Below the pieces are notes generated by a model. The model saw only the letters and a list, made by a program, of their open reading frames with translations. It was not told where the DNA came from and ran no database searches. Both the position numbers and the translations under genes were made by a program. This document shows positions 16,132 to 24,736 of a stretch of DNA of 64,000 bases, piece by piece (the stretch's first letter is position 1; each line of letters begins with the position of its first letter). Origin of the DNA: Kiritimatiellia bacterium (lineage in GTDB: Bacteria > Verrucomicrobiota > Kiritimatiellia > JAFGHX01); contig JAFGHX010000333.1 in the NCBI GenBank assembly GCA_016929905.1, forward strand, positions 1-64,000, written 5' to 3'.

Positions 16132-17877
16132 CTACGCTCGGCCGGCTTTTTCCTTGCGCAGGGCCAGCAAGGCGATTCTGTTTCCCGCCTCATAGTCATC
16201 CGCGCCGCGGAGCCCCACGGGCACGGGGCCCGCGCTACCGAGGGAAAGCGGCTCAAAGCCCACCCGGCGCAGCACCTCGAAAAGGCTGTCTACGTTGGGC
16301 CTGAGTTTCACGCGCGTTTCCACGATGGCGTCAAAGCAATGTCCACCGGGTTCCTCGATCAGTTTCTCTCCGGAATCCGAGACGCGGGAGTCAATGAGGA
16401 TGGCCTCGGTGGTCACCGACGCGATGTCCTCGATCAACCGCCTGTAGGCGGGCACGTGATAGAGGATGCCGCAGCAGAGGGTAAAATCGAACGGGGCCTC
16501 CAGTCGAATTTGGTCCCACGTATCGTGCGCCATCACGTTGCCGTGCAAAAAACGGTACGCCCCCCGGGGCATGAAACGGTTGTTGTCCCAGTAGAGGAGT
16601 CCCTGCCTCACGTAGTCGATTCTGCCCTCCACCGCCAGGAGAGAACGGGCCCCGCGTTCCGCGTATCGCGCGGACCAGTAGGCACAATTCGAAGCGATAT
16701 CGAGGATCCGTTTTCCTTCGACGTCGTATTTCTGCTGCACCCGGTCCACGAGCAGCCGGGAGCGGTACGCCACGCGATTGATCAACTCTTCGGCGGACTG
16801 CTTCGATCCGATTCCGGGAACGACCTCCAGGCCTCCTATCGAGACGTTGTAGTACCACGGGTTCAGGCTGTCGATCTGCCGACGCAGACGACCGGAACGC
16901 GAAAGCGCTCTGGCTACCCGCAAGAGCCTTTTGACTTCGCGCCGAGCCCTCCGGACGAGCCTGCGCAGCAGGTTGCGTCTCGCCGGGGGCTGGACGTCAC
17001 CGGCCTCCCACTGTCCTCTTGTGTTCCGGAAGCTGAACCAATTCAACTCTTCGGGTAGTGCGCGGGTAAAGACGTCATCCCAGTCCGTTCCATAGTGCTC
17101 CACGAAGTAGCGCGCCGCGAAAGCCTTCGCCTTCTTCTGGTATTCCGCCCGCGAGGCCGTCTTGGCCGCCTTGCCGTACGTGGTGCCGCCGAGATGGCGC
17201 ACGGTCACCTTGTCGCAGTAGGCTACGCGCCAGTCCCGCGTGTAGAGCTTGTATGCGAGTTCGTGGATCGCGCCCCAACAGTACTTGAAGTCCGGGTTCA
17301 GAAAGCCCACCTTCTCGACGGCCTCAGCCCGCACCAACAGACACAGGTAATCGCAGGTCGGTACAGTCCGGTGCGTGCGGCCGGGAACGGGCTTGCCCCA
17401 TGGACAGGCCCCAGCGGTCTCGGTGGGGCTAATGATCGCGATGTCCGGGTTCGCCTCGGCGATACGGACCAGTTCACCGACGGCATCGACTCCGTCCTCG
17501 AAGACCAGGTCGTTCATCAGGATCCAGTAGTACCGGTATTTTGCCGTCGCCCTGGCGACCCGCAACCCAACGTTGTGCCCGAAGCATTTGCCCCGGAAAT
17601 CCGCATCTGCGTAATGGAAAGAGCCGTGCCGACTGATTCCGTCACCCTCGGAGCCCATTTCAACAACAAAGACGTCCATGCGCAGGTTCTCGGCCATGCT
17701 CTGAAGCTGGCCGACGAGGGCGTCAGTGAGATCGGCGCGGTTTCTGTTGACAATGATGGCGGCGACGTCCGCCTTCTCGTCGACGGGAGGGGCAGGAACG
17801 AGGGGGCGAAGCTGCCCGGCCTCATCCCACACGTGCGATCGCATACCGACACGAAGCGAATTTTTCAGAGTGACCAT
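16132..17877 (-). CDS. GT2 glycosyltransferase fused to a SAM methyltransferase
   Basis: 581-residue two-domain protein. Residues about 35-300 form a GT2 domain: AAIIVNRNRADLTDALV, YYWILMNDLVFEDGVDAV with an ND donor site, then GFLNPDFKYCWGAIHELAYKL. After a basic linker (about 300-335), residues about 345-575 form a methyltransferase of the DUF1698/CmoB-like type: NPWYYNVSIGG, KRILDIASNCAYWSARYAERGA for SAM binding, and FTLCCGILYHVPAYRRLI. A plausible role is adding a sugar and methylating it, or capping the chain. Sixty bp downstream of the RapZ-C gene. Confidence 0.82.
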   Translation of the reverse strand: MVTLKNSLRVGMRSHVWDEAGQLRPLVPAPPVDEKADVAAIIVNRNRADLTDALVGQLQSMAENLRMDVFVVEMGSEGDGISRHGSFHYADADFRGKCFGHNVGLRVARATAKYRYYWILMNDLVFEDGVDAVGELVRIAEANPDIAIISPTETAGACPWGKPVPGRTHRTVPTCDYLCLLVRAEAVEKVGFLNPDFKYCWGAIHELAYKLYTRDWRVAYCDKVTVRHLGGTTYGKAAKTASRAEYQKKAKAFAARYFVEHYGTDWDDVFTRALPEELNWFSFRNTRGQWEAGDVQPPARRNLLRRLVRRARREVKRLLRVARALSRSGRLRRQIDSLNPWYYNVSIGGLEVVPGIGSKQSAEELINRVAYRSRLLVDRVQQKYDVEGKRILDIASNCAYWSARYAERGARSLLAVEGRIDYVRQGLLYWDNNRFMPRGAYRFLHGNVMAHDTWDQIRLEAPFDFTLCCGILYHVPAYRRLIEDIASVTTEAILIDSRVSDSGEKLIEEPGGHCFDAIVETRVKLRPNVDSLFEVLRRVGFEPLSLGSAGPVPVGLRGADDYEAGNRIALLALRKEKAGRA

Positions 17878-17937
17878 GTGTCCCCGCTCTATACCTCTAC
17901 TCCGAGCATTCAGCGACGCCCACTTTCTTCCCCAAGC

Positions 17938-18315
17938 TCAACCCGGGCCACCGATATCCCTGTGGCAGACCCGGGAACGGATTCCTTCCTTCTTGAGTCG
18001 CCGGTGCACCTCCTCCGCCACAATGCTGCTCCGATGTCTTCCGGCGTTACAGCCAAAGGCGAAGACCTGGTGCTGATCAATCGTTGCCAGGAACTTGAGC
18101 AACGGCAAGGCTCTTTCAATGAACTCCTGTGTCTGGGGTTGTTCAAGGACATACTTCCGCATGGCCTTTGTTGTGCCGGAGAAGAAGTCCCATTTTGCCA
18201 GCCGCGCCGGATTCTTGATGAAGCCGACATCGAAGTAGTAGTTTGCCGCGGGCAAGCCGTACTTGAAACCGAACGACATCAACGTTACGTTCACGGGTTT
18301 GGATCGCGTGTTCAT
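17938..18315 (-). CDS. Free-standing RapZ C-terminal-domain protein
   Basis: 125-residue protein matching only the C-terminal half of RapZ, the RNase adapter that senses glucosamine-6-phosphate. Matching motifs are LMSFGFKYGLPAANYYFDVGFIKNP, the segment around MRKYVLEQPQT, and the anion-binding FGCNAGRHRSSIVAEEV (C-X5-R). The N-terminal P-loop ATPase half of RapZ is absent. GGAGGGTGTGAACGA precedes the ATG. It sits between two polysaccharide-modifying genes, a sulfotransferase and a GT2-methyltransferase. Function is unknown; binding of an amino-sugar phosphate or nucleotide is a reasonable guess. Confidence 0.82.
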   Translation of the reverse strand: MNTRSKPVNVTLMSFGFKYGLPAANYYFDVGFIKNPARLAKWDFFSGTTKAMRKYVLEQPQTQEFIERALPLLKFLATIDQHQVFAFGCNAGRHRSSIVAEEVHRRLKKEGIRSRVCHRDIGGPG

Positions 18316-18343
18316 TCGTTCACACCCTCCCAGGAATGTGCGC

Positions 18344-19426
18344 CTACGCCTCGTAGCCGAGGCTTTCGAGTTCCTGTCGCATGCCGGCGAAGACGCCGTC
18401 CATGTCTTCCGAACATCCGCTAACATGTCTTTGCCACTCCTTCCATCGGCCGATCGACGTGGTGTAGAAGAGGCTCCTGGCGAACTCCGCCGTGCTCTCG
18501 GTGAACTCGACATCCAGGAAGCGAAAGAGATCTGCCAGCACAGGTACCGGGTTGCCGCACAGTTCCTCGTAGCGAACCGTGTGGACCTGCGGAGACAGTT
18601 CTGAGTTCGCCCGAAGGTGCTCCATCATTCGCACATGCTCTTTCCACCATTTTGCCGCGATCCAGAACCGATTTTCCATGACGGGGTCATGTTCGCCGGG
18701 CGAATCGGGGAACGGGAACGGACAGGAGGCGATATCATCGCTGAGGCCAAAGGTGATGATCTTGAAGTAGTGCCAGTGTTGTTTGCGCGACGAACGCTTC
18801 GTCAGGTACAGATACCCGTTTCCCGACAGCACCAGGTCTCTGCCGTCACGGACAAGGTGGATGTAGCGTGCGTGCGGAAAGAGAAAACGATAGAGGGCGT
18901 GGCCGAACATCGCACAACAGGTCTTGAAACCCCACGGGCCGCCTCTGTAGGCGGAGAGATGCCGCCTGAGACACGCCAACCCGACCGTGGTCACCATGCC
19001 GGGATCCAATTCGCACCCCTGTCCTTGGCGCCAAAGCTTCGGGACGAGGGTGCGCTCGAACCCGTACGCCCAGTACAGGGAATCGTAGGTGGGATTGAGC
19101 GAGTCCGGATCCTCCCGATTGCCGATATAGACCCCGGCCTGCTCCAGCACCCGAGTGAGCGGGGTCGTCCCGGAATGTCCGGCAGCGAGGAATAGCACGG
19201 GCGCGGACAGGTCGGCCGACGGCGCAGCGTCGCGCGGAACGACAGAGGGCACGCGGGCAGCGATATCTTTGTCGTCGTCGACAAAGCCAGCGAACCAGGG
19301 ATGCGGGGCGGAGCGCTTCCGGCGGCCCACGGCCGCGCGTATCCGTGCTCGAACCGATCGCCCGGCACGCCTTAGTGCCTTCGTCATGCCCTGATCCACC
19401 TGGTGCCGAGAGGAATCGTCAGACAT
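18344..19426 (-). CDS. Sulfotransferase
   Basis: 360-residue sulfotransferase-family protein. The PAPS-binding loop is FLAAGHSGTTPLTRVL (79-94), and the 3'-phosphate region is IHLVRDGRDLVLSGNGYL. A basic N-terminal stretch (KALRRAGRSVRARIRAAVGRRKR) precedes the fold. The start overlaps the wzt stop by 8 bp; an internal Met14 at 19387 is an alternative. With the second sulfotransferase at 14193 it implies a polysaccharide sulfated at more than one position. No PAPS-forming genes are in the window. Confidence 0.83.
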   Translation of the reverse strand: MSDDSSRHQVDQGMTKALRRAGRSVRARIRAAVGRRKRSAPHPWFAGFVDDDKDIAARVPSVVPRDAAPSADLSAPVLFLAAGHSGTTPLTRVLEQAGVYIGNREDPDSLNPTYDSLYWAYGFERTLVPKLWRQGQGCELDPGMVTTVGLACLRRHLSAYRGGPWGFKTCCAMFGHALYRFLFPHARYIHLVRDGRDLVLSGNGYLYLTKRSSRKQHWHYFKIITFGLSDDIASCPFPFPDSPGEHDPVMENRFWIAAKWWKEHVRMMEHLRANSELSPQVHTVRYEELCGNPVPVLADLFRFLDVEFTESTAEFARSLFYTTSIGRWKEWQRHVSGCSEDMDGVFAGMRQELESLGYEA

Positions 19427-20780
19427 GTCCTTCCCCCTTTGGCGCGTCGGGCTCCGAGACAGCTCCCTCTGTTTGATGCTCCCAGTGGTGGTCGACTACC
19501 AGAATGCCCCGCCCTGAATCCAGAGCCATCCCGCTGCCATAGACATCCCTGGGAAGGATATCCAGCACCACGACCCCTTCAAGCTTAAGGATCCACTCTG
19601 TGCGCTCCCGAGCGAGGCCGATGTCGACCGCATAACGCCCGGCAGTGAGGGGAAGGCGCCGGATGTGCAGGTCGACATGCCCCTTTCGTCCGAGTTCCGT
19701 GATAGGGAACCCGCTGATGGGAGTCGTGTTGAGTTGGAGCACTCGCAAGCCGTACTGGTTGTTGAGATGGACGACAAAGGCCAAGGAGGCAAACTGGCGG
19801 TTCGCCTCGTAACGCATGCGGAGATGCAACGGATCGCCGGTGGCCACTGAACACGCTGGCTCTCCCGAGGCGGAGAGCAGTTCGACGTCCGTAAAGCGAA
19901 AGCCATCGGATGATGCATTCGCCAAGGCTTCCCGGTCAACCCGGAACATGCTCTCGCCGCTCGAGCCGAATTCGCTCGTCGCCTCGAGGTAGCTACGTAC
20001 CGTCTCGTTAGGAGCCCCCTGTGCCTGCAGCCTGCCTTTGCTCAGAAGGACGACTCTCGAACAAAAATGCTCGATCGCGGCCATGTTGTGGCTGACGAAT
20101 AGCACCGTGCGGCCTTCCCGCGCGACACGGCCGAGCTTTCCCAGGCACTTGCGCTGAAACGCGACATCCCCGACCGCCAACACTTCGTCAATAAGCAGGA
20201 TTTCCGGATCCAGATGCGCGGCGACGGCAAAAGCCAGCCGCACATACATGCCGCTCGAGTAGCGCTTCACAGGGGTGTCGATGAACTCCTCCACCTCTGC
20301 AAAAGCCACAATGGCGTCGAACTTGGCCCTGATTTCGGCACGCGTCATGCCGAGAATGGCGCCGTTCATGAAAATATTCTCTCTTCCGGACAGCTCCGGG
20401 TGGAACCCGGTGCCCACCTCCAGCAGGCTGGCCACGCGTCCGCGGATTCGAGCCTCGCCCTCGGTGGGTTCCGTTATCTGCGTGAGAATCTTGAGCAAGG
20501 TCGATTTGCCTGCGCCGTTCTTCCCGATGATCCCCACGACCTCGCCCCGTGTCACATCGAAAGAGACATCTCTGAGGGCCCAGATCGCCTTTCGGCTCGA
20601 CGAATCGGCCGCGTGCGACGAATGTCCGGAAGGGATACGCTCTGCGCGGGCCAGACGCCTCGACGGCTTGAGGACGGATCGCGCCATGGTCACGATCCGG
20701 TCCCGGAGCGTGTCTTGATGAAGAAAGCCCAGGCGGTACTTCTTGCCCAGACCGCGAACTTGGATGGCGATGTCAGACAT
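19419..20780 (-). CDS. wzt: Polysaccharide ABC exporter ATPase (Wzt-like) with C-terminal carbohydrate-binding domain
   Basis: 453 residues. The nucleotide-binding domain has Walker A GKNGAGKST (86-94), signature YSSGMYVRLAF and Walker B ILLIDEVLAVGD. After about residue 260 there is a Wzt_C-type beta-sandwich that in O-antigen exporters recognises the modified chain end. The N-terminal insertion (about 35-65) is longer than usual and rich in Ser/Arg. It lies 21 bp downstream of the permease wzm. A Wzt_C domain implies that the exported chain carries a terminal modification, and methyltransferases and sulfotransferases are in the same operon. Confidence 0.9.
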   Translation of the reverse strand: MSDIAIQVRGLGKKYRLGFLHQDTLRDRIVTMARSVLKPSRRLARAERIPSGHSSHAADSSSRKAIWALRDVSFDVTRGEVVGIIGKNGAGKSTLLKILTQITEPTEGEARIRGRVASLLEVGTGFHPELSGRENIFMNGAILGMTRAEIRAKFDAIVAFAEVEEFIDTPVKRYSSGMYVRLAFAVAAHLDPEILLIDEVLAVGDVAFQRKCLGKLGRVAREGRTVLFVSHNMAAIEHFCSRVVLLSKGRLQAQGAPNETVRSYLEATSEFGSSGESMFRVDREALANASSDGFRFTDVELLSASGEPACSVATGDPLHLRMRYEANRQFASLAFVVHLNNQYGLRVLQLNTTPISGFPITELGRKGHVDLHIRRLPLTAGRYAVDIGLARERTEWILKLEGVVVLDILPRDVYGSGMALDSGRGILVVDHHWEHQTEGAVSEPDAPKGEGHV

Positions 20781-20801
20781 GACCGACTCGGTTGAGCATA
20801 T

Positions 20802-21635
20802 TCAGATAATATCCGCAAACCGCCGTTCCGTCGCCCGGAAGTAGTAAAGCCCCGAGATGAAGACGGCGGCAATGATGGCCGCGCTTGCGACAATCCCCCA
20901 CCAGTCCGGAGGCGCCTGCCCCAGCAGGCACCACCGGAACCCGTCAATGACTCCCACCATGGGATTCAACGAGTAAACAGAGCAAAACCATTCAGGGAAA
21001 CGGCTATGTATCTCCTGCGTTCGATAGCCAACGGGAGAGACAAAGAAGCCCGTTTGAACCAGAAAGGGGACGATATGCCGAACATCACGATATTTGACGT
21101 TCAGCGCCGCAAGCCACAGTCCAATGCCGAGCGCCGCGAAAGCCGCCAGCAGAAAGAAGCCGGGCAACGCCAGGACTTGGACCGGCGGCAATCGGCGATA
21201 CCAACCCAACAAGAGAACATAGATGACCAAGCTCACAAGAAAATCCGCCGCGCCCGCCAACACGGTGCTGAACGGCAGGATCAGACGCGGGAAGTAAACC
21301 TTCGAAATCATGCCCGAATTCTCCACGACGGAACCGCCGCTGTTCAACAGGGATCCGGCAAAGAAATGCCACGGCAGAATAGCCGCAAATGTGAGGAGCG
21401 GATACGGTACGCCACCCGAAGACATTCCCGCCAGGTTGCTGAAGACAAAGGTGAAGACCACCATGGAGAAGATCGGCCGGATGGCGGCCCATCCTATTCC
21501 GATCACCGCCTGCCTGTACCTTACGATGATCCGACGCCAAGCCATGAAGCCAAACAACTCGCGGTAGCGCCACAACTCGGCGAAATCCACGGGAATCAGA
21601 CCACGACGGGAGCGTATGATCCGTTCATTTTCCAT
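20802..21635 (-). CDS. wzm: Polysaccharide ABC exporter permease (Wzm-like)
   Basis: 277-residue ABC-2 type permease with about six membrane segments. Typical start is ELWRYRELFGFMAWRRIIVRYRQ, and the family segments YFPRLILPFSTVLAG, NVKYRDVRHIVPFLVQTGFFVSPVGY and SLNPMVGVIDGFRW are present. It forms the inner-membrane channel with Wzt. It heads the nine-gene minus-strand operon. There is no Shine-Dalgarno; a TATAAT lies eight bases upstream of the ATG, so the message is probably leaderless. Confidence 0.9.
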   Translation of the reverse strand: MENERIIRSRRGLIPVDFAELWRYRELFGFMAWRRIIVRYRQAVIGIGWAAIRPIFSMVVFTFVFSNLAGMSSGGVPYPLLTFAAILPWHFFAGSLLNSGGSVVENSGMISKVYFPRLILPFSTVLAGAADFLVSLVIYVLLLGWYRRLPPVQVLALPGFFLLAAFAALGIGLWLAALNVKYRDVRHIVPFLVQTGFFVSPVGYRTQEIHSRFPEWFCSVYSLNPMVGVIDGFRWCLLGQAPPDWWGIVASAAIIAAVFISGLYYFRATERRFADII

Positions 21636-21643
21636 TGATGCTG

Positions 21644-21649
21644 ATTATA
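21644..21649 (-). promoter_or_regulatory. Consensus -10 element for wzm (leaderless)
   Basis: A perfect TATAAT on the minus strand ends eight bases before the wzm ATG, too close for a leader with ribosome site. No good -35 is evident 16-18 bp upstream, so an activator may be needed. The 280-bp divergent region 21636-21914 otherwise shows only the AGGAAG before the plus-strand gene at 21915. Confidence 0.5.
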
Positions 21650-21914
21650 GGTTCAGGCGCACCCGAACACCACAGAAAACAACGCTTCTCAGGCATCCAA
21701 CAAGCAACCTGCATGCCATGGAGCACCCCACATCTTGTATCACCACGCTGAAAAAGCGTAGGAGTCCGAATCGAAGAACCGAGGGGCGTCGGGGTACCCA
21801 ATGGGCCACGCGGATATGTGATTGCCTCGGCAAGGGCGATCTGGCACCATCAAATGGGCGGGTGGCGCGTTGGGGCCAAGGCACTGTGTCGGCCATGAGC
21901 AGGAAGCAGAAACG

Positions 21915-23552
21915 ATGCCCAGCTTGAGAAGTCAGGACAACCCGGCCGAACAGCTTTTCCGGAAGTGGCATCTGCTTTTGGTCCTTGCCCTTGCCGCAGG
22001 TGTTGCCCTGCGCACCTACGCGTTGGTGAACAAGAAAACGATCACTCACGACGAGGGGGTAACCTACCTCAGCGCCACCGGGCATCAGGAGACATACCAT
22101 CATCTTTGGATGACGGGGCGACGCCCTTTTGGGGTGTGGGTACCGGCCTCAGAGCTCACGAAACTGATATCCGTTCAGGAACCGTTCTGCTTCGGGCAGA
22201 TTGCCCAGGGGCTGGCTCGCCATGACAGTCACCCCCCTCTCTATTTCTGGCTCCTCCATCTATGGATTCTCCTGGCAGGGGTGCACACGTGGACCGGGCC
22301 GCTGCTGAATACGCTGATCGTTTTCGCCACGGGACTGACTTTGTTTGGGCTCGCGCGCGACGTGCTGAAAGACGCCTGGGAAGCCGCCCTGGTCGTGCTG
22401 CTGTGGACGGTCAGTCCCGCTGTGTTGCCCATTTCTCTCCAAGCGCGAGCCTACGATCTGTTTGGGTGGCTGACCGTTGCGTTTGCGCGCGTCATCCTCA
22501 GGCGGGACGACATGTCGGCTCGTATGCCTATTAGCCGACTCATGTGGCTGGGCTTGCTCGCGGCAGCGGGGATGCTGACACACTACCACTTCGGGTTGGT
22601 CATCGCGGCGGGCATCCTGTGTCTCCTGGCGAGGTCCCGGACGGCAGGATTCGGACGAATGGCGGCCGTTCTGCTGGCGCTCGCGGGGGGCGGTCTGCTG
22701 TTTGTAGCGTGCCATCCCCTGTTCTACGAATCCTTTCTGAGGCAGCAAGGGCAGAGCCGAGGGATGGATCTCATCGCCGTTTTCTCCCGGTTTGAGAGAA
22801 TCCTTCTCGCGCTCGCCCGTTTCTTCGTGTACGGGAAACGGTTCAAGATCGCGTTCGTGGCCGTCGTGGCTGTCTTACTTCCGGCCGTGGCCGTGGCGCG
22901 CGGACTCCTGAGCCGCTCACAGCGGGCGGCCGGCAACGCATGGCGGCAAACGGGCATTCTGTGGTTTCTCCTGCCGATCGGCGCCGCTACGTTCCTGCTC
23001 TACGTACTTGGGGTCAGTCCACGGCACGCCATGGGCGGCCGGTATCTGACGGCAATCTGGCCCTTCTTCGCATTCGTACCGGTCCTGCTCATACGCCGAT
23101 TGGGACGTGGACGCACGACTGCAGCCACGCTGTTGAGCCTGAATACGCTGTTCTTCGCCACGGTCGCCGTTGTCAGGCCCGTCTATCAACAGAGGGGCAT
23201 CCCCGAGCCAACGGCACTCTTGAGTCGATTCGATAAGCTCATTGTCGATAACATCGCGCGAGGCGTGTTGCCAAGGATCCTTCTCCACTTGTCCGAGGAG
23301 CAGATCGTACTGGCCGGAACTCAGGATTTCCTGTTTGCCAATGCCGGTCTGTGGCTGCCCGGGCTCGACACGTCAACGGCGTACGTGAGCGAGTTGTCCT
23401 ATCGCAGCAATCGGGAAGGTCAAACTCGATTGCTGCAGCTCATGAGAGAAGAACACAATCCGATACTCATCGCCGAAGGCATGTGGCACGCCGACTCGGT
23501 GTACCGATTTCGTCCCCGCACCCGGCAAGCGGGGGCCGCTTCCAGCCCATAG
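21915..23552 (+). CDS. GT39/GT83-like polytopic membrane glycosyltransferase
   Basis: 545 residues with about ten or more membrane helices. The first extracytoplasmic loop carries the acidic motif THDEGVTYLSATG (44-56), and HDSHPPLYFWLLH follows (about 100), the pattern of ArnT/PMT-type transferases using polyprenyl-phosphate sugar. ASP/Glu-containing loop plus HPPLY fit a GT-C fold. It likely adds a sugar to the glycan or lipid on the periplasmic face. AGGAAG lies upstream of the ATG. Monocistronic, converging on the GT2 at 23632. Confidence 0.8.
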   Translation: MPSLRSQDNPAEQLFRKWHLLLVLALAAGVALRTYALVNKKTITHDEGVTYLSATGHQETYHHLWMTGRRPFGVWVPASELTKLISVQEPFCFGQIAQGLARHDSHPPLYFWLLHLWILLAGVHTWTGPLLNTLIVFATGLTLFGLARDVLKDAWEAALVVLLWTVSPAVLPISLQARAYDLFGWLTVAFARVILRRDDMSARMPISRLMWLGLLAAAGMLTHYHFGLVIAAGILCLLARSRTAGFGRMAAVLLALAGGGLLFVACHPLFYESFLRQQGQSRGMDLIAVFSRFERILLALARFFVYGKRFKIAFVAVVAVLLPAVAVARGLLSRSQRAAGNAWRQTGILWFLLPIGAATFLLYVLGVSPRHAMGGRYLTAIWPFFAFVPVLLIRRLGRGRTTAATLLSLNTLFFATVAVVRPVYQQRGIPEPTALLSRFDKLIVDNIARGVLPRILLHLSEEQIVLAGTQDFLFANAGLWLPGLDTSTAYVSELSYRSNREGQTRLLQLMREEHNPILIAEGMWHADSVYRFRPRTRQAGAASSP

Positions 23553-23631
23553 GCCGGATTCCGCGCGGAGCGGCAAAGCGGGAACGGGGCGGATTCGGGA
23601 GATTGGCCGAGGGCGGCCCGGCTCAGGACGC

Positions 23632-24537
23632 TCAGAGCACTGTCTTCAACAGCAGCCACCAGACCTGTCGCTGCAACGGGAAGCAGCCGATGGAGCGCAG
23701 GAACTCGGCACGGGCCTCGCGCCGCATGCCCTTGCCGAGGTAGTCTTTCCCCAAGTAGTTATGGACGTCGGCGGTGCGCCTGCCCGGCCGTGGCCATTTG
23801 AGCCGGCGCACGTCGTCGGGGAATCTTTCTTTTACGATCTCCGTGTACGCCAGAATCGCCTTGTAGGGATCTCTTCTGCGCTGAATGCGCTCGCCTCCGT
23901 GTATGACATAGACCGCAAGCGGCTCGTTGATGAATTTGACCCTGAAGTGTTTGGCTATTCTCAGGTAGAATTCACAGTCCTGCAGGCCTTCCAGCCGCTC
24001 GTCGAACCCGCCGGCTTCTTCGATGCAGCGCCGCCGCATCATAGCGGTATCGGTATTGGCCAATCCCCTCTTGAGCAGCGTGACGTCGAAGATGTCGGTC
24101 ATCGTCTCCAACTCGCGGCGCAGTCGGTCGGGGAAGGGGCTTGGACTGAGCTGCCTGCCGTCGGTGGAGACGTAGTAGTCGGAGTACACCCAATCGATCT
24201 GGGGATCTGCGGCGAGAATGGCCGCCTTCTTCTCGATGCTTCCCGGCAGGAGGTAGTCGTCCGAATCGAGGAAGTGGATGAATTCGCCTGTGGACGCGCG
24301 GAACCCCTCATTGCGCGCTTTGGGCGCGCCGCCGTTTTCCCGGCCGATGTACTTGACCCGCTCGCCGTAGGCGGCGGCGATGCGTGCACGGGTACCGTCT
24401 GTGGACCCGTCGTCCACGACGATGAGTTCGACATTCGGGTAGCGCTGGCCGAGCACGCTGTCGACAGCGCGGCCGATGAAGTCGGCGCGGTTGTAGGTGG
24501 GGATGATCACGCTGACTCGCGGCGGTATATCGCTCAT
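23632..24537 (-). CDS. GT2 glycosyltransferase
   Basis: 301-residue GT-A transferase: VSVIIPTYNRADFIGRAVDSVLGQ, LIVVDDGSTDGTRARI, donor site FLDSDDYLLPG, and acceptor-region GGFDERLEGLQDCEFYLRIAKHF. The C-terminal helices carry a TPR-like feel (EARAEFLRSIG). Two in-frame ATGs exist at 24546 and 24537. The latter is chosen because a promoter-like -10 ends seven bases before it and no ribosome site is seen. Divergent from the GT2 at 24737. Confidence 0.83.
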   Translation of the reverse strand: MSDIPPRVSVIIPTYNRADFIGRAVDSVLGQRYPNVELIVVDDGSTDGTRARIAAAYGERVKYIGRENGGAPKARNEGFRASTGEFIHFLDSDDYLLPGSIEKKAAILAADPQIDWVYSDYYVSTDGRQLSPSPFPDRLRRELETMTDIFDVTLLKRGLANTDTAMMRRRCIEEAGGFDERLEGLQDCEFYLRIAKHFRVKFINEPLAVYVIHGGERIQRRRDPYKAILAYTEIVKERFPDDVRRLKWPRPGRRTADVHNYLGKDYLGKGMRREARAEFLRSIGCFPLQRQVWWLLLKTVL

Positions 24538-24544
24538 GGCGGCC

Positions 24545-24573
24545 ATTTTCGGGGTTCCAGACCTCGTTTTCAA
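24545..24573 (-). promoter_or_regulatory. Promoter for the GT2 at 23632-24537; predicted leaderless
   Basis: TTGAAA (24568-24573), 17-bp spacer, GAAAAT (24545-24550) on the minus strand, then seven bases to the ATG at 24537. No Shine-Dalgarno. The -10 match is moderate. Confidence 0.4.
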
Positions 24574-24736
24574 GAGGATTTCGGGCGATTCGCCCGCAGC
24601 TATCTTGTCATCGTGCGCTCGTTGGTGGTAGGCTGTGGCGGCGTGTTGCCGGGGCGGGTCTGCCCGGCCGCGAAGGGAAGTCGGGCTATCCGAAAATCGC
24701 ACGGACACGGTCAAATTGGGGGGGGGCGGAGCGGGA

